A stretch of 64,000 bases of DNA from NCBI RefSeq assembly GCF_049309525.1, contig NC_133371.1, positions 38,818,035-38,882,034 of the forward strand, read 5' to 3'. Below, one piece after another: positions 1 to 15,400 of this stretch. Position numbers and translations under genes: made by a program. The DNA is from Garra rufa (Eukaryota; Chordata; Actinopteri; Cypriniformes; Cyprinidae). The notes under the pieces were generated by a model. That model did not search any database. It was not told where the DNA came from and saw nothing but the letters and a program-made list of their open reading frames with translations. Position 1 is the first letter of the stretch, and each line of letters starts with the position of its first letter.

Positions 1-2583
1 CACCTTATTCAACAATAAACCATCAAATAAGACAAAAGGCAAAATGTAACTTCACACATAAGATACAAGCATCAAAGAATCAAAACAAACAAATTGCATT
101 TTCACATTTGAAATAGAATCTATTCTTTATTATTTAGACGCAGGGAGAAAGTTTTATTTCTTAGTTTTCATATATTATTTTTTTCTCTCTACTGCACAAT
201 TTGCATAATTTCATGACATCCTGTGGACAACCACAAAACCATAACATTAGATTTTTTTCTACGTTTTTTTTACACGAAGTGAAAAACAAGACTCATTTTA
301 CAAGCATTTTTACAGTCCGCATACAACTTTCAGATGATGTGTTCAACTTTTCTCTCTTTTTAAACTGAATCCGGAGGCAAAATATATCAACAAACATCTA
401 ACAAAACATGCAACATCTATGTAAAAACATAGAAACTCTTTGACAACCATTCAATTCGACAGGAAATTTTGCGTTGTCTTTTTTGCTTTTTTCTCTTTTT
501 TTTTTTAAACCACATTGTTTTCATTCTGAGAGATGTTGTTGATTTCGTCAAACAGGTTGGAATGGATTGATCGAACACATGATTTTTAAACTGATCCAGA
601 TATTACTCTCTTACACAGTTAGACAAATACAGTATGTACAGACAGAGTTTGACCTTGATCACAATCACATGCTCAACGTCAGACCAAATAAATATTCAGA
701 CCTCTTCTCATAGAAAATATCCTATATATTTACAAAATCAAAAAATAACCAAAATCACATTCACACGGTTGACAGCAACAGAATTCATCAAACGCATCAG
801 GATTTTAAAATGGGGTAATATTAGAATAAAAGATGATATTCAATAGTCAAACGAATGGATGTGCTTGTTTAAAGACAAAAATCACACTTTGAAAGGCGTG
901 ATGATATAAATAAAACTGATGACACTTGTTATAGGTTTTAATTGGCCATCATAATTATGCACAGATTTTTTTTTTTTCCTTTACAAAAAAAAATCTATTT
1001 TTCTAGTCAGCATATTTTTAGTCATTATTCATGATGAAATTTAGAAATCTATGAAAACAACATAAAGTGCATATGATTAATATGTACTGTGCCATAAAGA
1101 GGAAGTAAAAAATAAATACATAAATAAAAATAAACACTATACAATATTCATATAATTAATATCTTTTTTTTTTCTTTAACAGATATACATATATTCAGAC
1201 ACTCGTTTGATGTCGCATGTTAAGGTTTATGCATTCAAAGAACATAATACATGTTGCATAGATTTACCCAAACAGAACCAGTGGATTTGGTTAAAACATC
1301 AGGTTGGCACACGATAGTTCATCTCACTTCGACAGCAACCTTATATTCAGGTACATCTGTGCACCACCTGTGCAAGATGCAGATTAAATCATATGGAAAC
1401 ATTAGTGTACATTTTCTATTAGCCAGGTTACAAAACAATCAGTTTCCATGTGTGAAATATGTCCATTGATATTGACAATAAAAACACTGACTGTTAAGAA
1501 AACTGCTGTCTGAAGATCCTAGACAGACAAAAACACGTGCCTTTATCCATCAATGGCACATATAGTGTAGTTACACACTGATATGGTGCAGGTTAAAGAG
1601 GCAGTGATTGTAATGAAAACTATGAACAGATGTATTTTACAGCAGAAAAACAATATTAAAAGTGCACCACCATGGAACAGTGACACGTGACGCAGGACCT
1701 CGCACCATTAAAATAAACATCAAACATTAGGATTTCATCAATCAAGCCAATTGAGCCAAGGAGGACTCGAATGTACGTTAATTATTATTATCATTATTAT
1801 TAATCTTTTTTTGTCATTGCATATTTGGATTCCACATACAACTTGGTCACAAAACAGAGACTATTGATGACAACATCTGACCACGAACATGACATTTACT
1901 TCAAGATGCTGTTCATAAAACAAACACACATCGTGGACACATACAATCATACTTCCGGACGGAAAATAGATGCCCTTTAACCTCAGAGAACCAAATTTGA
2001 GACGCTTAAAATGAAGCATTCCCTCATTAGCGTCCATTCTTGAAATAAACCAAGAGGTTTGTGTGAAAACCAAGTCCAGTAGCTGATTTCAGTCAGCATT
2101 CCCTTAACATTGAAGACGCCACTCAAGACATTACAAACGGAGGAATCTTAAACCGTGTGCGACTGGATGTTGCATTCGATCCTTTAATAGGGAATTCATT
2201 ATATTTACGATTGTCTTTCTTCTTTACAGTGTAACCTCCATACAGTGCATAACATAGTCTGATATGGTCATTATATATCACATGATTGTGTCAACTATAT
2301 GCTACGTCTATCTCCTTGTGAACAACGATTTTTCCAAGAAATATATATGATTTTGAACAGCTGAAATGTAATATTCGGCCCATGCCTAAGATATTTTAGA
2401 TGTAGAATGTAGTTGCAAAAATGACTCCCTCAAATAGACAATAGCAGTGCTCTGGGAGTGGAAATAGATTTGTATATTAATAAATTCAAATTCATCAGTC
2501 ATTCCAGATCCACAAACCCACCTTTTCCTGTTTTATTTCTCTTTTGTTGGAGGGCACCGATGGGAAATGATGAGACGGCGTGA
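1..2583 (-). other. pclo 3' untranslated region, possibly with downstream flank
   Basis: No coding sequence is seen after the TAA. The stretch is AT-rich. Minus-strand AATAAA hexamers occur at 2532-2537 (about 47 nt after the stop, probably too near to be the main site), 153-158 and 126-131. A 3' UTR of about 2.5 kb ending near the left edge would suit a large neuronal mRNA, but its end cannot be fixed from sequence alone. The short plus-strand ORFs here have no recognisable content. Confidence 0.55.
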
Positions 2584-2727
2584 TTACGGCTGCGTTTGAT
2601 TGTTGGTGGCCACTAGCTTGTGCCAGCTGACCGCCCGCTTACGCATGTCCACTTTGTCCAGCCAGATGTAGGCCTCGCCAATCAGGGTCTTCTTCATAAA
2701 CTTCCCTCCATTTGACACCAAGAACAG
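2584..2727 (-). CDS. pclo: pclo last coding exon (30): C2B end and stop
   Basis: 144 nt encoding LFLVSNGGKFMKKTLIGEAY, IWLDKVDMRKRAVSWHKLVA and TNNQTQP, then TAA at 2584-2586. SNGGKFMKKTLIGEA-IWLDKVD-RKR is the C-terminal signature of Piccolo. Loop 3 (SNGGK) has no Asp. Acceptor tcacag. Confidence 0.96.
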   Translation of the reverse strand: MFLVSNGGKFMKKTLIGEAYIWLDKVDMRKRAVSWHKLVATNNQTQP

Positions 2728-5700
2728 CTGTGACAAGGAAGGAAAAAGGGTAAACAAAGATTGTGAAGAATTAAAATAATTTAAATAATATACACACACT
2801 ACCATTTAAAAGTTCGGGGTCAGTAAGATTACTTAATACATATTAGAAATTATTGTTTCTATTCGGTGACAGTAAAGATTTTTACATTGAAATGAAACAT
2901 ATTTTTATTTAAAAAAATGCATTCATCAAAAATATCGCGCTTTTCACAAAAATATTAAGTAGCACAATAGTTTTCACCATTAAAGGAGTATATTACTTTC
3001 AGAACAAAAATGTACAGATAATGTACTCACCCCTTTGTCATCCAAGATGTTCATGTCATTCTTTCTTCAGTCGTAAGGAAATTATGTTTTTTGAGTAAAA
3101 TTTTCAGGATTTCTCTCCATATAATGGTGCCCCCGATTTTGAACTTCCAAAATGCAGCTTCAAAGGGCTCTAAACGATCCCAGCCGAGCAAAAAGGGTCT
3201 TATCGAACAAAACGATGGGTTATTTAAAAAAAAAAAAAAAAATGTATATACTTTTTAACCTCAAATGCTCATCTTGTCTAGCTCGGCAAGATGGGCGTTT
3301 AAGATTCATAAGTATATAAGTTGTAAATGTTTTTAGAAAATAACTGATTGTTTCATTAGATAGGACCCTTCTTCCTTGGCTGGGATCATTTAGAGCCCTT
3401 TGAAGCTGCATTTTGCAAGTTCAAACTCGGGGGCACCATAGAAGTCCATTATATGGAGAGAAATCCTGAAATGTTTTCCTCGAAAAACACTAGGACTGAA
3501 GAGAGAAAGACATGAACTTCTTGGATGACGGGGGGTGAGTACATTATCTGTAAATTTTTGTTCTGAAAGTGAACTACTCCTTTAACAACAATTAGAAATG
3601 TTTCCTGAACAGCAAATTAGCATATTAGAATGATTTTTGAAGGATCATGTGACGCTGAAGACTGGAATAATGACAATAAAAGTTCAGCTTTGCATCACAA
3701 GAATAAATTACATTTTAAAATATATTAACAAGGAAAAAAATATTTTTTAAATTGTAATAATATTTAGTCACTTCTCCAGTCTTCAGTGTCCCATGATCCT
3801 TCAGAAATTTCTGATATGCTGATTTATTATAAATATTGGAAACTGTGGGCTTAATATGTTTTGGAACCTGTGATACTTTTATCAGGATTATTTGGTGAAT
3901 AAAAAAGCATTTATTTAAAACAGAAATCTAACAACTTACAACAGTCTTTACAATCGCTTTTGATCAATTTAACACATCTTTGCTGAATAAAACTATTAAT
4001 TTCTTTCAGAAAAAGAAAAAAAAAAATTACTGACCCCAAACTGAATTTTCAGCAGCTATTACTTCAGTCCTCAGTGTCACATGATCCTTCAGAAATCATT
4101 CTAATATGCTGATTTATTAGCAATGTATTATTAGCAATGAAACAGTTGTGCTGCTTAATATTTTTTGGGAACATGTGGTACTCTTTTTTTAGGATTCTTT
4201 AATAAATATAAAATGAAAAAGAACAGCATTTATAATAGAAAATAGAAATCTTTTGTAACAATACTGCAAAAATGCCCTTTTTACTTAAATTTTTTGTCTT
4301 GTTTCCAGCCAAAATATCTAAAAATTCTTAAATCAAGAAGGATTTTCTAGACACAAAAAAAAAAAAAAAAAAAAATCAAAAGATTTTTATTTTGAATGAA
4401 TTCTGTTCTTTTAAACTTTTTATTCATCAAAGAATCCTGAAAAAAGAAGCACAGGTTCTAAAAAATATTAGTAATATTAGTAAAAAATAAAAGTAATCAG
4501 CAGATTAGAATGATTTCTGAAGGATCATGTAACACTGAAGACTGGAGTAATAGCTGATGAAAATTCAGCTTTGCATTACAAAACCATTATTTTGAACTGT
4601 AATAATATTTCACAACATTACTGTTTTTTTATCAATCATACCCACTGTCCTCCGTCTGTCATTTTGAATTTGCCTCAGTTTATAACTTCTCTCACCTGAA
4701 TAGAGTGGCCAACGGGATTCAGGTTAAAACGAAATGTCTCATTGAATGAAGGCTCTCTGTCATGGCGACACACTCTGGTCTTCTTCTTTATGATCTTCTT
4801 TTGAGTTGCCACATTCACCACATAAAGCTTTACATACAAGTCTAAAAAGACAGTTGAAATATTACAGATTCTTTAGCATTTCAAGTACACTATCAATACC
4901 TTTCTCAACAGACATTTCACATATCTTGACTATAATACTCATATATCAGAGTCATTTTTGAGGACATGTTTAAGAAAAGTTTCATTACCAGGTAGGTGGT
5001 CTGGAGATTTGAACTTGTAGGTGATGTTTCTGCATTGCAGGATCTCAAGAACGAGCTGCTCTCCTTCAGTCTTCATCTCCTTCTTCAAAGCTACCTTGAT
5101 CTCACCCATCATCTTACCTAAAACCATAGATAGATAGATGTTTTCAATGTAAGTTAATAAACTGTAAGTGGTGGGCAATGACGACCTCTAGTGGGCAGGT
5201 ATGGACTTACAATATTGCCCTGAGCTGAATGGAAAAGCTGTGAACCTAAGCATGCAAACTCTTAATACAAAACCTATATTCAGTAAGGGATAATGTACAG
5301 GCAGCCGGTAGTTATCGCAGAAATAAGCCCCGACAGTGTGATCAGGACCCGACGCGAAGCGGAGGGTCTTGTATCACACTGAAGGGGCTTATTTCGCGAT
5401 AACTACAGGCTGCCTGTACATTATCCCGCTTATTACACGGCTACTTGCCACATAAGAAAAAAAAAAACTGGACATGAATATGAATTTGACATCTTTTATT
5501 GGCATATTTGTTTTAAATTAACATTTTTATCCTTCCGCGGAGCGATATAGTACCACGTGACTAACATTCAAACTATGTACGTTAGTAAGACAATTTAAAT
5601 AGATTAATGTCGAAATTTTCCGTTGTTAATTGTGGTTTTCCAGTGTTTGTCACAAGATGGCGCCAAACGGTAATCTTTGTTGGCACGGAGGGATTTTAAA

Positions 5701-8700
5701 CATACAAGTAGTACCGGCTATGCGTTATTACTTTAGAGTGGTAATTATTTGAAAAGAACGAACCTGCAAATGTCTCAACTGACCAATCAGAATCAAGCAT
5801 TCCAAAGAGCCGTGTAATAATATGAGATATAACATGGAGCTGTATACTGAAATAGATTCCAGAACAAGACATCAGCGGCAACTAAATACAAAACAATGTT
5901 TTGTGTACTGTTCATTATGTTGCACAATGATAAACAAAAATGTTCAGTAATGCACTTTTGACACTCTACCCTGCTCGTGACAAACTTAGAGTCCGTGTTT
6001 TGTTGTGCCGACGTCTGTCAGCAACAAAAACACACCCTCTGCTGTGATGAATTATTCAGTAGTGTATGGCAGTGACACGGTGGCACGTCTAGAGCGGAAC
6101 AGAAGGGGATGACTGCTGTTTTCCTCTGTCTAACAGGTTCTTAGTCTCCTCAACAGCTTTCAGACAAGTGCTAATTCAACCTCAGGGGTGAACCTGACCT
6201 GTACAACACGGTTCAAAGCTCTATTATGACTCACAGTTTGCCAATTTGATTTGTTCTTATGAGGTTCACTGCTATGAGCACGGAAATGACTAAAAGTAGA
6301 CCGCGTGTGAACTGAAAACTCACACGAAAGTGGAATATTAAACAGATTGTTACCTTCTGAATCAGTCAGGTTCAAAGATTCAAGTCCTCTGCTTTGATTT
6401 GTTCCATTCGGAATGTTTTTCCTGATGGAGAATCAAATAGAAAGGTGTGAGAATTACAATCATATATGGTTAGGATATATGTGAGGTTATATCTTAATTA
6501 TATCTTAATGCAGATATAACGCTCATATAAATATACAGTATGGTCTAAATATTTTCAAATAAAAATGTCAAATCTTATTTAAACCTGAAAATAAAATGTG
6601 TTGAAGTATTTAAGTAAGTAAGGAAAAAAAAGCTTTTTTTAGATTTAGCAGATTTTAGATTTCACTGCAAAAAATGCTTTTCTTATTTAGATTTTTTGTC
6701 TTGTTTCCAGCCAAAATATCTAAAAATTCTTAAATCAAAAAGGTTTTTTTAGACAAAGAAAAATTATTTTCTTGTTTTCAGAAAAAAACAAGTGAAAATT
6801 AAGTGTTTTTGCTTGAAACAAGCAAAATAATCTGCCAATGGGGTAAGAAAAATAATCTTGTTTTCTGTTTGATTTTTTTTGCTTACCCCATTGGCAGATT
6901 ATTTTGTTTGTTATAAGCAAAAACTTAATTTTAACTTGTTTTTTTTCTGAAAGCAAGAAAATTATTTTTACTTGTCTAGAAAATCCTTGATTTAAGAATT
7001 TTTAGATATTTTGGCTGAAAATGGTAAGAAAAATATTTTTTGCAGATTTCTGGGTGACTCAGCTAATAAGAAATTCATAAAATCTTTCATTACATTTTTT
7101 TTATTGTATTTTGTTTTATTTTTAGATTCAGATTTAGTAAGGGTCAAAAGTGACAATAAAGACATTGTTATATTGTTCTATTTTAAATATATATTTTTTC
7201 TAATTATCAAAGAATTCTAGGGGGAAAAAACAGCACATTTTCACAAAATAATTAGGAACACACAACTTTTAACACATAACTGTAGTACTATTATGAAATA
7301 TTTCTAATGCACCAAATCAGCATATTAAAATTAGTTCTGATTTATTTTAATATATTAAAACAAAACTGTTATTTTAAACTGTAATATTTCACAATTTTAC
7401 AATTTTGACTATATTTTTGATTAAATAAAAGTATTAACCTTTAACATTAACAATACTGACCTCAGACTTTTGCATTGTAGTGCATTATTTAATTTAATAT
7501 AAATAAAATCATAATTTTAAAGAAAATATACACTACCAGTCAAAAGTTTTTTGAATAGTAAGCTCTTCTGATCACCAAGCCTACATTTATCTGATCCAAA
7601 GTACAGCAAAACAGTACCATTTTGAAATATTTTTAGTATTTAAAATGACTGTTTTCTATTTGAATACATTTTTAAAGTGTAATGTATTCCTGTGATTTCA
7701 AAGCTGAATTTTGTATTATTATTATGTTGAAAACAGCTGAGTAGAATTTTTCCAGGTTTCTTTAATGAATAGAAAGTTCAGAAGAACAGCATCAATCAAT
7801 TTAAATCAATTTGATCAATTATAAATCAATTTCTAAACAATTAAAAGCATTCTTTATCCATCTTTGGATCTTTCTATTTATCAAAGAATCCTGAAAAAAT
7901 TTACTCAACTGTTATATTGATAATAACAATAAAAATGTTTCTTAAACAGCAAATCAGCATATTAGAATGATTTCTGAAGGATCATGTGACTGGAGTAATG
8001 ATGCTAAAAACGTAGCTTTGATCACAGGAATAAAATTACATTTTAAAATATATTTGAATAGAAAGCAGTTATTTTAAATAGCACAAATATTTCACAATAT
8101 TACAGCTTTTTCTGTATTTTAGATCAAATAAATGCAGGCTTGGTGAGCAGAAGAGACTTCTTTAAAAACATTAAAACTCTTACTGTGCAAAAACTTTTGA
8201 CTGGTAGTGTATTTAATTTATTTAGATAAAATGTCTTAGCCTATATAATTTTTTATTATAATTAAAAATAATTTATTTAAAATAGAGCATAAAAACAAAA
8301 TAGATAATTAAAATAGTGTCTAAACATATTTGTTTAATCAGAAATCACTCAGAGATGACTGAAAAAAAAATTGCACTATACATTAACAAAACAGTTTGTA
8401 GTAGAGTTTAGAACTGACGCAAGGAGGCACTAGCTCTCTATTAATCTAATATTAATCAACATGGTTATTAGCCAGTGCAGATCATTTCAGCCAAAACAGC
8501 CACTTGTCATCCAACATCACTGAAATCAGTCTGATACAGAAGGGAACAGGCATACTTACAACTGAGGGACCTGGAATATGGCACTGTCCACAGCATTAGT
8601 GCCCAAGTTATCTTCGCTGTCCAGAGTGTATGCATCCCCATCGATCATTCTGTGGTTTGTTTTATCTGTAGAAATACACACATGCACAGACAGACAATTA

Positions 8701-9368
8701 AACATGAGCCATATTAAGCAAGGGACTTATTATTTACACTACTAACTTAAACACAGTTTATGTAAAAAAGAAAACACAATATGTTACAAATGGACAGAAA
8801 AGATAAGAGAAGAACTAAAAAAAGAGACCACAGTGAAATGAAAGGTAATGCACTCTTTTAAAAAATAACGTTAAACATCGGTTTAAAAGCAGAATAGACT
8901 TTTATGCAAATTTAACATCTGCCTTGATTTTAGATTTAAACATGGTCGTGTTTTGCTTCTATAATGGAGGTGTGATTTTATTCTTATATTTAGAGAGAGG
9001 GAGGAGTCACGTGTCTCTCACCTCCTCTAGCAGAGATTCCTCCATGCTGGTCATCTGACTCGATACTTTGCTCTCATTGGCTGGAAGATGTTGTGTGATC
9101 AGTATGGGGCCAGTTCTGCCTTTAGATGGGGCTGTCTCTACACGGACTCATCCAGAGATTGCATGGTCGCCCTCACATGAAACCAGCTCATGATTTTTAC
9201 ACACCACAGTCATGCGGACATAGATATGGGTTTGATTTGAGGGTAAGGGCCTGGGATTTTACTTGCAAGGGGGAATGAGGTAACAGAGGGATTCATCATG
9301 CTCTGGATGTCAGTGTGAAGTGTTTTCCAAATTTAGCATCTCTATGACGGCAGGAAAACTTTTGAGCG

Positions 9369-9406
<38 letters not shown>

Positions 9407-12400
9407 CAACAAATGCCTCCTCTGGTATTACAAAACTGTCTGTATAACAAAGAAACACTGCGCCTGAATGTCTGGCATGACATTTTATCTGGGAAATAAA
9501 ATCTTTAATTGCTGACCCAAGTTTTACTACAGCTGCAGGCAGGTTTGTGATAATCGATTTACAGATGGGAGTTTAACAGACATTGGTTGTTTCAATTATT
9601 TAGGGTTTTATAAGCTTTATTAATTTATAATGAGATCATTTCTATTTGGCCACTCAGTAAGCAAATATCAATTTAAATGGTGGGAGGTTTAAAAAGTGCT
9701 TTAGGACAATCTAATTTCTCACTTTTCTTAAATAAATAGTTCACCTAATAATTAAAATTTTAAGTTTGTTTTTTCATTGGACCAGAATTGAACATTTTTT
9801 GCATTACATCACTTGCTCTCCAATGGATCCTCTGGAGTAAATGGGTGCTGTCAGAATGATAGTCCAAACAGGTAATAAAAACATTATAATAAGTATGATT
9901 ATATACATTATTGTGATGTTTTTATCCACTGTTTGGACACTCGTTCTGACAGCACCCATTCACTTTTGAGGTTCCATTGGTGAGCAAGTGATGTGATGTA
10001 ATTTCTCCAAATCCACTGTGATAAAGAAACAAACTTATTTATATTTTGAATTGCCTGAGGTAAGTAAATTTTCAAAAAAATGTTCATTTTTGGACAAACT
10101 ATTGCTTTAATACTCAGTCAGATTTTTTTTTTATTATTTTGTGAATTATTAAGTTAAATTTTTCATTTACTGATTTTAGGTGCAGGCTTTAATTTATCAA
10201 CATAAAATGATGAAAACAAAAACCAAACGAAATGAAAAAAAAGTGTCAGAAAGGTGAGGACGAGAGGGAATGGAAAAGAAATAGCGGAAGAGTGCGAGAA
10301 CGAGAGGACAGACAGAAAGGAAGAAAGAAAGACAGAGAACAGATAAGGCTGTGAGCTCATGTGAAGTAGTAAGGGTTACTTGGCTGGAGTCGGGCCTGTT
10401 GCACCGCAGCCTCAGCTGCAGCGATGGCGTTCCCGGCTTCTTCCAGGTGGGCTTGGGTGACGCTGCCTTTGCTCTGACTGCGTGAGGGGCCGTGGGAGCG
10501 CAAGTGACCCTCGGAGGAAGATTTGGAGCTGCCGGGGCTACTGTGGGACTTTTCTATTGTGGGGACCTGTGTGTCTGTGAACATACAGTACATGCCCTCC
10601 ATTAATTTAGCACTGATTCCAAATATTGAACCTTTTATCCAGTGTTAATTTCATTGAAAAATAATTTGCGTTACAATTTTTGCCAGCAACATTGTTTTCA
10701 CTGACGAAAACAAGACCATAAAAAACTAAAACTCGACTATGACGAAAAGTGGATTTTTCTTAATAAAAACGAGATGAAAATGTTAGGGAGGGACGATTTG
10801 GAAAGAGATTCATTCAGAATGAAACTGCTGTGTGGTTAGGAGGTTAGATGCATATGCAAAATGTATCATAGCCTATTGATCTATCTGGCGGGACATAAGA
10901 TGTCAATATCAGACAGCGAAGCAGCACCTCTCACACAGCGAACGAGTACTCTTTTGCATCGCATTAATGGAGAAATACACACAAAATGATGTTGAATTGT
11001 CCATTTATATTGGCGGTGTATCCGTACATTGCATTCGGTGCATTCTGCCTTCGATTTTAAAGGGATGCGATATATCGTCTGCGGTAATAAAATAATTGTT
11101 GTTTTAACGATGTTGAATTTGACATTATCAAGTATTTTTCAAAAACCATTCATAACACCTATGCTTAACAGTGCGTTCTTTTACTGCATGATTCAGTCTA
11201 TTAAAATACATTTAGAATGATCATAAATTCAAGACATGGGGACAGAAAATGTATAGATTTATTCCACTTCATATAGTTAATCACTAATCACACAGAGAGT
11301 GCCGTTTTCTTCTCTGACTGCACATTAAATGCATTCATGACCTGCATTAAACAGTGTGTAAATACATCTAAATGCCACTTAAGATGCAACTTCTGTGTTT
11401 CCTTTGCATTGCAAAGATGAATTTTGTTGATACTGATTTCATTTGCTTGGTAACAGCCCAAATGTAAGAATTTGACTTAAAAGATAATGCACACTTTTAG
11501 AAAACAAATTGCTGTTAGGTAAAAAATCTATTTAAACTTAAAATAATAATTTCTATCAGTGTAAACTGAAAACCACACAGAATATATAGAATATCAAATT
11601 AATTTAGCTGTCCATATAGTTCTTAAAATACCAGCACAATATTTTTCGCTGCGTATCTTTACGCACAAAAGGGTCTGAAAGCTGTTGGTTTTCATCAAAA
11701 ATATCTTAAAGTAGTAGTGCACTTTTAGAACAAAAATTTATAGATAATGTACTCACCCCCTTGTCATCCAAGATGTTCATGTCTTTCTTTCTTTAGTCGT
11801 AAGGAAATTATGTTTTTTGAGGAAAACATTTCTGGATTTCTCTCAATAATGGACTTCTATGGTGCAGCTGAGTTTGAACTTCCAAAATGCAGCTTCAAAG
11901 GGCTCTAAATTATCACAGCCGAGGAAAGAAGGGTCTTATCTAGCAAATGATTGGTCATTTTCTAAAAAAATAAAAAAGACAATTTCTATAATTTTTAACC
12001 TCAAATGCTTGTCTTGTCTACCTCTGTGTGTACTCTGTGTAGAGATTAAAAAGTATATAAATTGTAAATGTTTTTAGAAAATGACTGATCGTTTCGCTAG
12101 ATAAGACCCTTCTTCCTTGACTGGGATCATTTAGAGCCCTTTGAAGCTCATTTAAACTGCATTTTAGAAGTTCAAACTCGGGGGATCCATAGAATACCAT
12201 TATATGGAGAGAAATCCTGAAATGTTTTCCTCAAAAAACATAATTTCTTTATGACTGAAAAAAGAAAGACATGAACATCTTGGATGACAAGGGGGTGAGT
12301 ACATCATCTGTAAATTTTTGTTCTGGAAGTGAACTACTCCTTTAATTTGTGTTCTGAAGATGAACAAATGTCTTACAGGTTTAGTAAGTTTAGGAAGTAA

Positions 12401-15400
12401 TTCATGACAGAATTTTCCTTTTTAGGTAAAGTAACCCTTTAAGCAGCACAAATGTTTTCAACACTGATAAAAGTAAAAAAGTTTCCTAAGCAGCAAAATG
12501 AGAATGATTTCTAAAGGATCATGTGACACTAAAGACTAGAGTAATGATGCTGAAAATTCAGCTTTGGCATGAAAATAAAAAATTACATTCAACATTCTAT
12601 TAAAATAGAAAACAGTTATTTTAAACTGCAATAATATTTCACAATCTTACTAAATTAATCCAGCTTTGGTGACTGTAAGACACTTACTTTTTTCAATGGT
12701 TGCACAAGTTGCACTAGTTACCACCTGTGTGTGTGTTGTTTTAGTATGCATGACCTACCTTTAGCAGGGTCAGGGAAAATGCCGTGACTTCGGCTCTTAA
12801 TGACAGACGTTTTAGGGGACTGCTGGTTCCCCGGTTGCCCTCCTTGATCTCCAGAACCTCCTGGACCTCCGGGGCCTCCCTGACTGCCAGGGCCGCCCTG
12901 ACCTCCGAGTCCCCCAGAGCCGCTGGACCCCTGCGGAGGGTGGGTTCTTCCATGGTGGATACTCTCGCTTTGCTCCTTTAGGGGGTGCCAGCGAGGCGTG
13001 TTATCCAGCTGAGCCGTGTTTGAGAGATCAATGAGCACCTACAAAAAATAAAAAAATTTACTAACCAATTTTAGTAGATTATAATGTAAATAGACACTGA
13101 AAGAAACAAGAATGACTTAATAATACATTTCATAACAGTAAACCCTGAAAGAGAAGACAAAATGCTAGCATGCATTAAATCACATCTAAGGAATTATGCA
13201 AATGATGTTTATATTTTCCTTTTTTTTTTGTGAACGGAATGACACTTTTATCTTTTAACACTCACTTCTCCCAGGAAATCATTTGAGGAATATCTGTCAT
13301 AATCCCACACAGTAACCTCCAGAGTTTTCTTCTTCAGCTGAGCCGAAAACACAAACAAATTCAGTCAGAAGCAGGAAAAAGACATAATTCATCAAGGCAT
13401 AAACATCTTTTAACATGAAATCCGTGACTCAGTAAACAGCATAGCAATGACAGGAAAACTGGGTCAACTTTCAGAGTTTTCAACCATGGGATGCCAAGTT
13501 TGGATTTTTAAAAAAAAGGGACACAGGGGGGATGTGACTTTGATGTAACTTCCCTTGTGTTTCTGACTACTTTAATTACATGTTAAAAGATCTGTGCATA
13601 TTTCTTGGACTATATAGGCTATAACTTTATATAAATAGCTAGAGAGGGATGAAAGATGAATTCTAATAGAAAACACACAGGGAGAGTGTAATTTTTCATA
13701 TAGATATGATCTTTTAGAAGAGATAAGCAGAACTGGCTAATGTTTTGAACTCAAATTTATGGTCTCCCAATAGGAAGTAAGTATATGAAATTTGAATATA
13801 TAAATATTATCTTTTAGAAAAGATAAGCAGAACTGGGTAATGTTTTTAAATAATGTGTCTGAAATGAAATTTATGGTCTTTTTGAACACTGCCGTTCAAT
13901 TTGTAATGTTTTTTAAAAGTATTTTATGCTCATCAAGGCTGCATTGATTTTGATTAAAAATTACAGAAAAAAATATATATTGCGAAATGTTATTACAATA
14001 TAAAATAATGGTTTCTATTTTAAAACTTTGTATTCCTTTGATGCAAAGCTGAATTTTCATCACCAATATCTCCATGATCCGTCAGAAATCATTCTAATAT
14101 GATGATTTATTATTATAATTATTTATGTTGGCAACAGTTCTGCGGCCAAATATTTGTCATACTTAATGAATAAAAGTTAAAAAAGATCAGCATTTATTCA
14201 AAATATAAATCTTTTCTAACAAAAAAAAAGAAAGAATAAAAATTTACTGACCCCAAAGTTTTGAATAATAGTGTATATTGTTACTAAAAATATATATATT
14301 TTAAACAAATGCTGTTCTTTTAAACTTTATATTCATCAAAGAATTCTGAAAAAAATAAAAAGTATCTAAGTTCAGGTTTCCAAAATTGATAATAAATTAG
14401 CATATTATAATTATTTCTGAAGTATCATGACAATGAAGACTAAAGTAATAAAGCTGAAAATTCAGCTTTGCATCACAGAAAGTATATTAAAATAGAAAAC
14501 CATTATTTTAAATTCCAATAATATTTCACAATATTACTTTTTTTTGTATTTTTGTTCAAATAAATGCAGCCTTGATGAGCATAAGATTCAAAATCTCACT
14601 GATCCCAAACTTTTGAACAGCTTTTTGATGTATAAAAATATAATACATATATAACAATATAAATATAATAATATCTTCATAAAATATTTTATGAATAAAT
14701 AATAAAATAAAAAATATATATATTTATTTTATGATGTAACAAAATTATAAAATTTAAAATATATCTAATAATTTAAAAAACACATATGTGACCCTGGACC
14801 ACAAAACCAGTCATAAGGTTAAATTTTACAAAACTGAGATATATACATCATATGAAAGCTCAATAAATAAGCTTTCTATTGCTGTATGGTTTGTTAGGAT
14901 AGGACAATATTTGGTCGAGATACATCTATTTGAAAATCTGAAACCTAAGGGTGCAAAAAATCAAAATACTGAGAAAATCACCTTTAAAGTTGTCCAAATT
15001 AAGCTCTTAGCAATGCATATTACTAATCAAAAATTACATTTTGATAGGTTTACAGTAGGAATTTTACAAAAAATCTTCATGGAACATGATCTTTACTTAA
15101 TTTCCTAATGATTTTTGACATAAAAGAAAAATCAATAATTTTGACCCATACAATGTATTTTTGACTATTGCTACAAATATACCCCAGCGACTTAAGACTG
15201 GTTTTGTGGTCCAGGGTTACATATATAACAATGTATATTGTACTTACCTGCTCCAAATGGATGTTTTTATAAATAACAGTCTGGTTCCACTCCGGGTTTT
15301 GCGTCTTCTGGACATATTTAATCCTTCTCTTGTTCTCAGCACTGCAAGGTTATCATGTTGAGACAGGATACAAGGAGCAATAAACTTAGATGATGCATTT

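Noticed and set aside
1..2583. A neighbouring gene in the left flank
   Set aside because: Only short AT-rich ORFs; better read as 3' UTR and flank of pclo.
12741..12981. Extra ORFs in both strands across exon 24
   Set aside because: Shadows of the GC-rich Gly repeat; the exon frame is fixed by C2A residues and splice phases.
14788..15108. 106-residue plus-strand ORF
   Set aside because: Lies wholly inside a non-coding TIR element, with no family signature.
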